A stretch of DNA of 64,000 bases from JAPLKB01 sp964532465 (lineage in GTDB: Bacteria > Desulfobacterota > Syntrophorhabdia > Syntrophorhabdales > Syntrophorhabdaceae), in assembly GCA_964532465.1 (NCBI GenBank), contig CAZHHX010000002.1:1-64000 (forward strand). The letters are read 5' to 3'. Below are positions 54,121 through 62,353 of the stretch, in pieces. The notes beneath the pieces were generated by a model. It was not told the origin of the DNA. It saw only the letters and a program-made list of their open reading frames with translations, and ran no database searches. How positions within the stretch are numbered: the stretch's first letter is position 1; each line of letters starts with the position of its first letter. A program made the position numbers and the translations under genes.

Positions 54121-55392
54121 TCAATTTACTCCGGCATGGCCTGTGTTGCTTTTACGGTTTTCCAGGTCTATTATAATGTTTTTGCCGATCTGATATTTGT
54201 CGAAGCTGAAATGCAGGGGAACCTTGTCCCGACTGAGAAGGTCGAGAATGATACGGTCTGGCGGTGAGGCGAGTATATCATCTTCAGTTGCTACAATAAC
54301 ATTCTCCCGCGGGACAAAGTCCGCGCGGCGCTCCTGCTCGCCGCTTGCGTGATGTTCCGGTATAATTAAAGCTCTCGCGTCGGTCAGCAAAATCTCATTG
54401 ATAATATTATAACCTGCGCGACAAATAACCAGCTTCGACGCATATATAAGGTCTACAAGGGGATAAAAGAAAGGTAAAAACCGAACATTCTCAAAAAGAG
54501 GGTCTTTCTGCAGCTCTTCAAAAACACTATGTTCAAGATAGGGGTCAATGACCATGATAATCTGGAAGCGTTTACTCAGCCCTGTACGATGCATTGCCCA
54601 CATAAGACTCCTGCTTAAAGCATTGATATTGCCGTGGCGGGAGAGATTCATGAGAATGATTGGCTTTTCGGAAAGACGGAACCGCTTGAGAACCTCTTTG
54701 GGGTCCGGCAATTCGTCTAAATGCTTTCCCGTTATCCTTCCCATGTATCGGATTTTCGATTCGATAAGGGGATTATTGCCGAGAAACTCCCTGTTTACAT
54801 CTACGGCAGCTCTATCATCGAAAATATATATGAAGTCGTACAAGGATAATGAATCAGACATAGGAAGCCTGTATTCACCCTCTTGCGAGCCGGGAACGCC
54901 GGCCATAATGCCCCTTGACAGATTAACCAGCAAGAACTCATCCGTGGTCCTCAGACATGTTTTTTTCCTGGCAAGAAGAGGCATGATTTCACCTGATAGC
55001 CCGGCCATATAATGTTCAATCATCAATACATCCGGCTTGAAGAAATCAAATACATCTGCAACAGCCCTTTTCCGGTATTCAAGGATATCCTCCAGGTTTG
55101 TCTTGTGGAGGTATCGCGGAGCTAAAGAATTGGCCTCTCCGGTCATCACTTTTTTTACGCTCGGCAGTTTAATGACTTCGATACCCTGTCTCAGAAGGAT
55201 GTGAGGCACGGATGTACCGGATACAACGAGAAAATCAATGTCGGGCCGCCATTTCTTAATACCCGTGATAATTGCCAGAACTCTGAATGTATGACCGAGG
55301 CCAATAGAATTATGTGAGTAAACGAGGATGCGGCGAATACGGTTTGACAAAGCGGCTCCAGTTAATGCAGTATATAAAAGAGCTTTTTGCAT
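54121..55392 (-). CDS. MurG-like glycosyltransferase
   Basis: The protein resembles GT-B enzymes of the MurG/GT28 kind: a glycine-containing N-terminal loop (RILVYSHNSIGLGHTFRVLAI), a linker with PIILMNLSRHGNINAL, and a C-terminal nucleotide-sugar site with VICRAGYNIINEILLTDARALIIPE. I use the ATG at 55392 (423 residues). A TTG at 55350 with GGAG 6 bases upstream is another good start. The frame stays open to 55656, but that part overlaps the divergent transporter-like gene and is not credible. Donor and acceptor sugars are unknown. Confidence 0.75.
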   Translation of the reverse strand: MQKALLYTALTGAALSNRIRRILVYSHNSIGLGHTFRVLAIITGIKKWRPDIDFLVVSGTSVPHILLRQGIEVIKLPSVKKVMTGEANSLAPRYLHKTNLEDILEYRKRAVADVFDFFKPDVLMIEHYMAGLSGEIMPLLARKKTCLRTTDEFLLVNLSRGIMAGVPGSQEGEYRLPMSDSLSLYDFIYIFDDRAAVDVNREFLGNNPLIESKIRYMGRITGKHLDELPDPKEVLKRFRLSEKPIILMNLSRHGNINALSRSLMWAMHRTGLSKRFQIIMVIDPYLEHSVFEELQKDPLFENVRFLPFFYPLVDLIYASKLVICRAGYNIINEILLTDARALIIPEHHASGEQERRADFVPRENVIVATEDDILASPPDRIILDLLSRDKVPLHFSFDKYQIGKNIIIDLENRKSNTGHAGVN

Positions 55393-55413
55393 GTCAAATG
55401 ATAAACTTATTTT

Positions 55414-58071
55414 ATGAAACATTTTCTTGAAAAAACGCTCAACATATACGACCGGGAAATCGGGAAATTCCTCTGGATAGGCGTCATCTTTTTCTGCATC
55501 TTCTTCTTCATGGCTATTTTTCGCTGCTATGTTGACACCACATTTCTTAAACGATACGGCGCCGGTTCTATTCCGCTCATGCTGCTCATTAACGGCGTCA
55601 TAACCATTGTTGTTTTCGGATTCATGAATCGTCTCAATACAAGGTTTCCGGATCATAGACTCCTCGGTGGTTTTCTTATTCTATGCGCCCTTACAACAAC
55701 AATACTATTTTTTATGATTCAAGGCGGGAGCACAATCGCCTATCCGATACTTTTTCAGATGCTGAACCTTCAGGACTCATTCTTTTTGGTCTACCTCTGG
55801 AATATAGCCTGCGATCTTTTTGATGCCCGTCAGGGAAAACGGGTCTTTCCCCTTATTATGGCAGGACAGGTGCTGGGGACAGCTTTGGGAAGTTTTATTA
55901 CAGCGCCCCTTGCTTCAGGCGTCGGTTATGAATCACTCCTCATCATTACCGCAGCGGGTTATTTTGCCGTTGCATCAGGCCTGACTATCTCAGCAAGGAG
56001 AATACTCGGTTCTTTTGCCCCTGAGGAAAGAAAAGAAAAGACTTTAAGTAAAGGGCCGGCAGAAATCATATCTATTATAAAACAGTACCCCATTATCCGC
56101 TATCTGATTGTATCAGGCCTTATTCCGAATATCCTGCTCCCTGTTTTTACATATCAGTTCAGCATCATCGTTCAACACAGTTTTGCCACAGAACATTCCT
56201 TGCTGACTTTCTTAAGCGTCTTCAGGGGAGGGACGACACTGATAAGCTTTATTCTCCTTTTTGTAATGGGCCGCGCCTATACAAAAATGGGACTGCCCAA
56301 TGCCTCGTTGATTCAGCCGATAAATTTTGCCTGTGTTTTTGGTGCGTTAATACCTTTTTTTAATATTTTTACTGCAGCATACGGCCAGTTTTCCGCCATA
56401 TTTATCCAGAGGGCCATTGCCGGACCTGTCAATAAAGTCCTTTTCAATGTAGTGCCTGAGACTGTAGCGGAATGGAGCCGCGTGTTTGTCAGGGGAACTG
56501 TGATAAAGGCTGCTGTTATTATCGGCGCACTCATCATGGTTGTTCTGAAGCCTGTAATAAGCGCAGAGGGGCTGGCTCCCATTGCAGCCGTAATTGCACT
56601 GTACTGGATTATAGAGACCTTTCTCTTTAAAAAACGTTACAAAGAAGGACTTAAACAGGTACTTATGGACGGAAGCATTGATTTCGACCGTATCGAATCG
56701 GAAATCACAATGGGCCAGGATGTAACATCTATGGTATTTCAGGCAGGCAGCATTGCCGGAGAACAGCGTGAAGGTCACAGATATCCGGCATATCCGGAAG
56801 ATATCACTCCTGAAACAGCGCTGAAACAGTTGAACAGCAAGGACGATCTTATGAGGGCGCAGGCAGTGGCCTTCTTCGGGAACTATCATGACCCGCGGGC
56901 TATCAACCGTTTAATTCAAAGTCTCGACGACAAGGAGGATATCAGGGAAAGGGCTATCGAATCCATTGCCGCCTATGGAGAAGACATGAGACCCTTTCTC
57001 GAAACGGCCTTACTGGACAGCACCTTGAGGATTCAATTGGGTATCCTTGAGGCTATGAGATGTTCAAATAATAAAGCATTTAACATCATGCCCTTTTTGT
57101 TCCGGTCATTAACAACAGCATACAATAATCTGATTGCAGCGGAAGCTCTTTCGCATGATACCGGCTCTCATAGCTACAATATGCTGAAGACCCACCTTCA
57201 TGAAAAAAATGAAGAACTCATGGGCGCAGTCTTTTATGCGCTTTGGGTGCAATATGACGATATGAGGTTGATGTATGAATCCCTTCGCACGGGCAAGGCC
57301 TCTGCTGCCGTGGAAATGGTAGAGACCTCTATTAACAGGGAAACGGCAAAGTACCTCATACCCTTTATTGATGAGATACCCCTTGCAGAAAAGATAGCGC
57401 GGGGAAGAAAGATTCTGCCTGTTTTACAGACAGATGAAGCTGCTTTTATCTTTTCCTGGCTGGCAAGAAGCGATGAGCCTGTTACAAGGATGCTCGCAGC
57501 CTATGCCGTGGGTGAACAGACTCCCCGTATGAGTTTTTACCCCATTGCAGAAGTGCTTCTCAATGATCGGGATGAAGGAGTGAGACAGGCTGCCGCATAT
57601 GCAGTACAACGATGCATGAAAGGAGACGCAAAGATGCCGGAGATTATATACGATATGAATGTATTAAAAAAAGAAGTGCTTTTTGAAGGCATTTCCATGA
57701 AAGGGTACAAGGCTATTGCCTCCATTGCCACCCAGAAGTTTTATAAATCGGGAGATGTCCTTATCAATGAAGGGAAAGAGGTTCTCTCCCTCTATATCAT
57801 CATGGACGGTCAGGTAGAGATATTTGCACATTATGGGACCAACAAGCGAAAGCTTTTGTCTGCCATGACCGAGGGTAGCGTTATGGGTGAACTTTACCTT
57901 TTTGGCCGTCTCCCTGCCGAGGAATCATATGTTGTGGCATCGGATTTTCTGGAGGCGCTTGTTTTCAATCGACATGCCTTTTATGAAATGATGAATCTCC
58001 ATCCTCAAATCGGAATAAATCTTTGCAGGCAATTTGCCGTGAGGCTGACAGGGAAAAGGGGTAGCGAATAA
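55414..58071 (+). CDS. Transporter-HEAT-repeat-cNMP-binding fusion protein
   Basis: The 885-residue protein starts with about 410 residues of membrane segments resembling the ATP/ADP-translocase (NTT) or major-facilitator type (GQVLGTALGSFITAPLASGVGYESLL near 150). A soluble HEAT-like region of about 290 residues follows (LMRAQAVAFFGNYHDPRAINRLIQSL near 480). It ends in a cyclic-nucleotide-binding domain (KSGDVLINEGKEVLSLYIIMDGQVEIF near 770; GSVMGELYLFGRLPAEESYVV near 822). The cNMP domain should gate transport. It is divergent from the glycosyltransferase gene with only about 20 bases between, so promoters must overlap coding DNA. No ribosome site is seen at 55414. Confidence 0.75.
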   Translation: MKHFLEKTLNIYDREIGKFLWIGVIFFCIFFFMAIFRCYVDTTFLKRYGAGSIPLMLLINGVITIVVFGFMNRLNTRFPDHRLLGGFLILCALTTTILFFMIQGGSTIAYPILFQMLNLQDSFFLVYLWNIACDLFDARQGKRVFPLIMAGQVLGTALGSFITAPLASGVGYESLLIITAAGYFAVASGLTISARRILGSFAPEERKEKTLSKGPAEIISIIKQYPIIRYLIVSGLIPNILLPVFTYQFSIIVQHSFATEHSLLTFLSVFRGGTTLISFILLFVMGRAYTKMGLPNASLIQPINFACVFGALIPFFNIFTAAYGQFSAIFIQRAIAGPVNKVLFNVVPETVAEWSRVFVRGTVIKAAVIIGALIMVVLKPVISAEGLAPIAAVIALYWIIETFLFKKRYKEGLKQVLMDGSIDFDRIESEITMGQDVTSMVFQAGSIAGEQREGHRYPAYPEDITPETALKQLNSKDDLMRAQAVAFFGNYHDPRAINRLIQSLDDKEDIRERAIESIAAYGEDMRPFLETALLDSTLRIQLGILEAMRCSNNKAFNIMPFLFRSLTTAYNNLIAAEALSHDTGSHSYNMLKTHLHEKNEELMGAVFYALWVQYDDMRLMYESLRTGKASAAVEMVETSINRETAKYLIPFIDEIPLAEKIARGRKILPVLQTDEAAFIFSWLARSDEPVTRMLAAYAVGEQTPRMSFYPIAEVLLNDRDEGVRQAAAYAVQRCMKGDAKMPEIIYDMNVLKKEVLFEGISMKGYKAIASIATQKFYKSGDVLINEGKEVLSLYIIMDGQVEIFAHYGTNKRKLLSAMTEGSVMGELYLFGRLPAEESYVVASDFLEALVFNRHAFYEMMNLHPQIGINLCRQFAVRLTGKRGSE

Positions 58072-58126
58072 CCGGAAGAACCCTTATCTATTCGCTTCAT
58101 GCAACCACTCCGCCGCTTACAGCGGG

Positions 58127-59161
58127 TCAATTAATCAATGTGTGAAACAGTTTCGCGTATGTTTCCACCCTGCGTTCCCATGAATGTTCACGGGCCATAA
58201 AAGCCATTACCGCCTCTCTCTTTTCCAAAGGAGGGTTATGCAGAAGAAGCAGGGCTTTTTCTATCAGGTCTTCAATATTGTCGTATTGGAATGTCAGACC
58301 GAAGCCGGTCTCACGAATCAATGTATTATTTACGATGGGCTCCTCGGAAAGCACCGGCAGACCTCCTCTGAGATAACTGAATATTTTCGACATATCGTTG
58401 TCAAAGGCGTGAGGACCTGTGGCAACGGCAAGACCTATGCGGGCATGAAAGATATAATTCCACACCCTCTTTTCCGGCAACGCTCCATGCTGTATGACTA
58501 AAGGACTGAGAACATTTTCTTTGTTTCTGCCGTAAAGATGCGACTTGTCCGAACCGATGAAGTGAACTCCTGCAACCCCTTCAAGACGGCAGGCAATTTC
58601 GTTTATTATCGTGATCATGCGCGGGGCTGCAATGCTTCCGAGAAAGAGGATAACCTTTTCATGAGGATCAAAGGGACTCTTCCCCGGCAAGGGGATTGCT
58701 GAAGGGCACCCCGTAGGAACACATATAACAGGAGGCGTGAGGCCATAGAACTTATGCCACCGTTCTTCGTTTTCTGCATTATTCACAACAACGCAGGAGG
58801 CGCGTTTCCTGATTGTTGTCTGGCATTTCAGAAGCTGTTCCCTTATTGCTCCGTCTCTTTCCGGCAACCGGTCATCCACAACCCGTACAATCCTTGAGAC
58901 TATCGGTCCTTCATAGCCGTAAGTCAGATCAATGGAAAAGTGATAACAGGTTTTCACAAGATCATAGGAACCTGATTTCAGAGAACTGAAATGGCGTACA
59001 GGCACAATCCCGTCAAGGCAACCTTCTTTTTCAACAGGGGCAAGGATTTCCGTTTCTATGCCTTTATTGACCAGCCCTTTTGATATGGCTCTGAGACGGA
59101 TCAGATCGATACTTGAGGGCTCTGCCAGGGGATTTTTATGAAAAACTATGCCTATTTTCAT
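58127..59161 (-). CDS. Group 1 glycosyltransferase-like protein
   Basis: The 344-residue protein starts MKIGIVFHKNPLAEPSSIDLIRLRAI, as in GT-B glycosyltransferases, with VILFLGSIAAPRMI near residue 170 and a C-terminal region HAFDNDMSKIFSYLRGGLPVLSEEP near 251, matching the donor-binding helix of GT4-type enzymes. It is convergent with the transporter fusion. It may act with the MurG-like gene in making a surface glycan. The sugar is unknown. Confidence 0.7.
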   Translation of the reverse strand: MKIGIVFHKNPLAEPSSIDLIRLRAISKGLVNKGIETEILAPVEKEGCLDGIVPVRHFSSLKSGSYDLVKTCYHFSIDLTYGYEGPIVSRIVRVVDDRLPERDGAIREQLLKCQTTIRKRASCVVVNNAENEERWHKFYGLTPPVICVPTGCPSAIPLPGKSPFDPHEKVILFLGSIAAPRMITIINEIACRLEGVAGVHFIGSDKSHLYGRNKENVLSPLVIQHGALPEKRVWNYIFHARIGLAVATGPHAFDNDMSKIFSYLRGGLPVLSEEPIVNNTLIRETGFGLTFQYDNIEDLIEKALLLLHNPPLEKREAVMAFMAREHSWERRVETYAKLFHTLIN

Positions 59162-59381
59162 CCGTACTATATACTATATTTTCAATCATATCTTTTCAGT
59201 TATTTTTTGGCAATATTCTGCTATCTGCCAGTTACCTTTTTGGATGTGGGCAGCTTCAATGTCATTATTGTAAGAAATAGCTCTTTAATCCAGAAAATTA
59301 ATTTGCTTCCATTCCTAAGCAAAACCGTGATAATTTAATAAAACAACATATATCTTATAATATTAATTATTCCAATACGTT

Positions 59382-59412
59382 AGCGCTGACGGACACATTG
59401 TCCGTCAGCGCT
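59382..59412. repeat. Hairpin with GACA-N3-TGTC core
   Basis: A perfect 14-bp stem, agcgctgacggaca (59382-59395) with its complement (59399-59412), closes on the triloop cat. The core next to the loop is GACA/TGTC, as in the two hairpins at 25291-25338, but the outer arm is different. Confidence 0.85.
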
Positions 59413-59443
59413 GTTAATGCAAGAAATACAATACGAAAGAACC

Positions 59444-59486
59444 GGTTTTAGTGTTTGCTGTAACTGTTACAGCAAACACTAAAACC
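59444..59486. repeat. 43-bp perfect palindrome
   Basis: Two 21-base arms (59444-59464 and 59466-59486) are exactly complementary around a single central T. The arms end in tgtaac/gttaca at the centre and ggtttt/aaaacc outside. It lies 55 bases before the AlkD-like gene and could be a cruciform or protein site. Confidence 0.9.
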
Positions 59487-59540
59487 CCTGTAAAACCAAT
59501 CGCACTTCCACTTATTTGGTCTTGACGCAAGGGTCATTCT

Positions 59541-60257
59541 TTGGGCATACTATGTTCCATGCTCGACGATCTCAGGAAAGAAGTGGAATTGCTTGCCAAC
59601 CCTGAAAAAGCAGAGATTCTCCAGCGATTTTTCAAGACCGGTCCCGGCCAGTACGGTGAAGGTGATGTTTTTGCCGGTATTGTTGTCCCTGCTTCCCGCA
59701 AAATCGCAAAAAAATACGTAAGCCTGCCTGATGACGGGATTCTCATGCTCCTGAAATCAAAGATTCACGAAGAAAGACTCATTGCGCTTTTGATACTTAT
59801 CTTTCAATTCGAAAGAGGTGATAAACATAAAAAAGAACAGGTTTTTCATCTTTACCTTCAGCATACAGCATTTATCAATAACTGGGACCTTGTTGATCTC
59901 TCGGCTGAAAAGATTGTCGGCGCATATCTTAACGGAAAACCAAAGGTTGTACTTTACGACCTTGCCTGCTCGAAGAGTCTCTGGGAAAGACGCATCTCCA
60001 TTGTCTCCACATTCCATTACATCAAACAGGGAGAATATGAGGATACCCTTGCCATTGCCGATATCCTCCTTATGGACAGAGAAGACCTTATCCATAAGGC
60101 TGTTGGCTGGATGCTCAGAGAGGTGGGTAAACGCTGTTCGAAAGAGGTGGAGGAAATATTTTTACGCAAACACTGCCGTGAAATGCCGAGGACAATGCTC
60201 CGTTACGCCATAGAGCGCTTCAGCCCGGAAAAAAGGCGTTTCTATCTTTCTTCTTAA
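59541..60257 (+). CDS. AlkD-like DNA alkylation repair protein
   Basis: The 238-residue protein is an ALK-repeat (HEAT-like) DNA glycosylase relative: ANPEKAEILQRFFKTGPGQYGEGD near residue 19, INNWDLVDLSAEKIVGAYL near 111 (the W-D-L-V-D block is typical of AlkD), and AVGWMLREVGKR near 190. AlkD removes bulky or positively charged 3- and 7-alkylpurines. The frame begins with TTG at 59541, which has AAGGG upstream; ATG at 59559 is the alternative. It is monocistronic. Confidence 0.85.
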   Translation: MGILCSMLDDLRKEVELLANPEKAEILQRFFKTGPGQYGEGDVFAGIVVPASRKIAKKYVSLPDDGILMLLKSKIHEERLIALLILIFQFERGDKHKKEQVFHLYLQHTAFINNWDLVDLSAEKIVGAYLNGKPKVVLYDLACSKSLWERRISIVSTFHYIKQGEYEDTLAIADILLMDREDLIHKAVGWMLREVGKRCSKEVEEIFLRKHCREMPRTMLRYAIERFSPEKRRFYLSS

Positions 60258-60310
60258 ACGGGTAGATTCCCGGGCTTCCTGTAGATATCATTTCAGTGTA
60301 TTGTCTGTCT

Positions 60311-60411
60311 ATACCAAGTCTCTGTCAAACATTATAAGTCTGATTTGCCGGGCATAATACCAAGTAAGCTTTCAAATATTTATTGTTTATTTTTGAAAGC
60401 AACTTGGTATT
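60311..60411. repeat. Palindromic element ATACCAAGT...ACTTGGTAT after alkD
   Basis: Left arm 60356-60376 (aataccaagt, aa, gctttcaaa) pairs with right arm 60392-60411 (tttgaaagc, a, acttggtatt), giving 19 pairs with a small internal loop and a 15-base AT-rich apex. A further direct copy of ataccaagt lies at 60311-60319. It could be a MITE-like unit or a transcript end. No U-run follows. Confidence 0.7.
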
Positions 60412-60540
60412 ACATCATTCAGTTGCAGCATTATTTTTATGTCTGTCTCTTAAGCGTTCATCTGTAAAGGAAGATTTTGACATTCTCTTTGACTCGCAAT
60501 AAAATAGATAATGCCGTTCTTTAATAATGAGAGGTCTATT

Positions 60541-60840
60541 ATGAAAAGATTACTCCTGGTTATATTTATTTTGCTGGTTTTTGCCGGATCATCATTTTCT
60601 GCTGACAAAACATCCGCCGCAAAAAAAGGAGCTGTTAAAAGCGCGAATACAACAAAAAGCAGTACTGAAACAGCCTCAGACAAAGCCCTAAAAGCAACAA
60701 ACATACCCGTATGCGAAAAAAACTGCGAAAATATTTGTAAAAAATGCATAAAAAAAGCTGTGAATTCAAGCGAACAAAAAAGCTGTGAATTTTATCGTGA
60801 AAAATGCAAAGAAAAATGCAGGCTGCAATATGGCAGATAG
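60541..60840 (+). CDS. Small exported Cys-rich protein
   Basis: The start is the ATG at 60541 with GAGAGG upstream, giving 99 residues. A signal peptide (MKRLLLVIFILLVFAGSSFS) is followed by a Lys/Thr/Ala-rich stretch and a C-terminal Cys module with spacing C-x3-C-x3-C-x2-C-x11-C-x6-C-x3-C. The paired CX3C motifs recall the tail of the exported protein at 5121. The family is not recognised. It may bind metal or form disulfides in the periplasm. Confidence 0.65.
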   Translation: MKRLLLVIFILLVFAGSSFSADKTSAAKKGAVKSANTTKSSTETASDKALKATNIPVCEKNCENICKKCIKKAVNSSEQKSCEFYREKCKEKCRLQYGR

Positions 60841-60870
60841 ATCGATTGAATTTATAAGCATCTTATTATT

Positions 60871-61473
60871 TCAATGCTGTCGGGAAATTTTTCCTGATTG
60901 ATCAGACTGGGGCTTCACATACAATCTTAATAGCTCCTTTGCCTTTTCTGCTGCTGCTGAAGCATCTTTTTCTGTCGCAAAGCTCACACCCCTGAATTCC
61001 CAGAAATTATTATTATCAGCACGTTTGTATGTCAACGTCCATTTACAAATCCTGAAAAACATAGGCTGTGACGGATTCGCCCCCCATACAGGATTAACTT
61101 TTGAGTATACAAATTTTTGAAAACCGAACTCCCGAATCCGGTCAGCATTCGGTTCGTAAGCAACAAGACCTCTATTCTTAATCCAGAACGTATTCCCCTT
61201 CCTGTCTATTCCAAATGTTATAATTGCCTTTCCAAATTTCTTCAGAGGAATCATTGTCAGAAAACAGAGGAGCGCAATAATAAAAATTGTCGGAGCATAT
61301 TGGATATCCCGTTTTTCAGCCAGAACAACTAAACCTACGAACATAAAAAACGCTCCGAGGCACCAAGGTGCATAATTTGCGACTCCATGCCAACCCTGGC
61401 TTTTCCATACAACATGACTGAGTTGAGGTGATGAAGAAAAATCAATAAACTGTTCAGAGACAGTCTTATTCAT
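60871..61473 (-). CDS. Conserved-looking membrane protein of unknown function
   Basis: The 200-residue protein has two central membrane segments (GAFFMFVGLVVLAE near residue 35 and APTIFIIALLCFLTMIPL near 56), followed by a cytoplasmic or periplasmic domain of about 125 residues that looks PH-like (IITFGIDRKGNTFWIKNRGLVAYEP). No family is recognised. It lies alone, about 150 bases after the sigma factor gene on the same strand. Confidence 0.6.
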   Translation of the reverse strand: MNKTVSEQFIDFSSSPQLSHVVWKSQGWHGVANYAPWCLGAFFMFVGLVVLAEKRDIQYAPTIFIIALLCFLTMIPLKKFGKAIITFGIDRKGNTFWIKNRGLVAYEPNADRIREFGFQKFVYSKVNPVWGANPSQPMFFRICKWTLTYKRADNNNFWEFRGVSFATEKDASAAAEKAKELLRLYVKPQSDQSGKISRQH

Positions 61474-61622
61474 TATTAAATCATCCCGCTATTGTCCTGA
61501 TATTTTCTTATGTCTTTATAATATATGAGCATAATCAATCTTACCTCAATAAAAGCTGCTTGCAAAGCGAAAAAATAACAATTTTACCAAAGTACAAAAT
61601 CTCTGCATCCGGTAACTGCCCC

Positions 61623-62144
61623 TCAATTTCTACGCCAGTTGCCATGGCCTGTGTATTTTTCCCGTATCCTGTTTCTGATCTTCAAAACCATTACATGGGA
61701 TATGGAAAATTTCATGCCTATTTCGCGCATAGACATGCCTTCCAAGAGGTACATAAGAATCTGCCTTTCTCTTTCTGTGAGACATCTGTCTGCCGCGTCT
61801 TCAATATCCATATTACTTTCAAGATCATCAAAGGGAGACTGGTCTTTTGAACAAAGGGTATCCTCGAGTTTCAATCCATCTTCATTTATCGGGCATTCAA
61901 GACTTAAGATGTCGGCATCCTCGCGAACCTTCCGCAGATGGTTTCTCAGATAATAGTAGCAGCCCTGCAGTATATAGCTGTCGGTCTTATCATGGAGCAC
62001 ACCCTCGTTATACCGCACCCAAAGGTTGGTCAATGCCTCCTGATAGAGGTCCTCATCATTGAAAAAGGTAAAATGGCCGTTTAGTTTCTTTGTAATCCTT
62101 TTCAACGTAGGGTTTATCCTTTGTACTAATTCTTCGAAATACAT
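61623..62144 (-). CDS. RNA polymerase sigma-70 family factor (small, ECF-like)
   Basis: The 173-residue protein has a region-2-like part (FFNDEDLYQEALTNLWVRYNE near residues 27-47) and a region-4 helix-turn-helix (LTERERQILMYLLEGMSMREIGMKFSISHVMVLKIRNRIREKY near 125-167). Region 3 is missing, as in small alternative sigma factors. AAGGGGTG precedes the ATG. Its mRNA leader holds an intrinsic terminator and, further upstream, two AxxGxx hexaloops, so it may be controlled by the ANTAR protein encoded upstream. Confidence 0.8.
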   Translation of the reverse strand: MYFEELVQRINPTLKRITKKLNGHFTFFNDEDLYQEALTNLWVRYNEGVLHDKTDSYILQGCYYYLRNHLRKVREDADILSLECPINEDGLKLEDTLCSKDQSPFDDLESNMDIEDAADRCLTERERQILMYLLEGMSMREIGMKFSISHVMVLKIRNRIREKYTGHGNWRRN

Positions 62145-62220
62145 ATTTCACCCCTTTGCTTCATTTCTTTGTTAATTTTTTCATCCCAATTCCTTTAAAA
62201 AAAGAGTTGGGCGGCTGAAA

Positions 62221-62263
62221 AATAAAAAAAGGCGTCCGAAACACCAATAGTGTTCTGGACGCC
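62221..62263 (-). terminator. Intrinsic terminator in the leader of the sigma gene
   Basis: On the minus strand a 7-bp GC stem (ggcgtcc with ggacgcc, 62231-62237 and 62257-62263) is extended by a second 5-bp stem (aacac/gtgtt) and followed by TTTTTTTATT. It lies about 77 bases before the sigma ATG and about 90 bases after the ANTAR gene stop, so read-through would be needed to express the sigma gene from the upstream promoter. Confidence 0.85.
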
Positions 62264-62304
62264 TATGTCCTTATTTGCATTATTTTTCAGCTTTCTTTGC
62301 TGAT

Positions 62305-62352
62305 AGACATCAATGTCTTGATATTGAAGTATTAAGCACTCAATTGCTTAAT
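62305..62352 (-). promoter_or_regulatory. Putative ANTAR-binding dual hexaloop RNA
   Basis: Read on the minus strand, hairpin one has an 8-bp stem attaagca/tgcttaat (62331-62352) with the six-base loop ATTGAG. After a 12-base linker, hairpin two has a 4-bp stem agac/gtct (62305-62318) with the six-base loop ATTGAT. Both loops carry A at position 1 and G at position 4, the known mark of ANTAR targets. The motif starts just after the stop of the ANTAR gene itself and precedes an intrinsic terminator. Confidence 0.65.
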
Positions 62353-62353
62353 G

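Larger units (their letters stand above)
59162..59540. other. Gene-free divergent spacer with two large palindromes
   Basis: No gene is seen. The part up to about 59380 is AT-rich and should hold promoters of the glycosyltransferase on the minus strand. Two strong palindromes lie at 59382-59412 and 59444-59486. Confidence 0.6.

Noticed and set aside
55393..55656. N-terminal extension of the MurG-like glycosyltransferase
   Set aside because: The extension overlaps the divergent transporter gene, is highly charged without family match, and better starts exist at 55392 or 55350.
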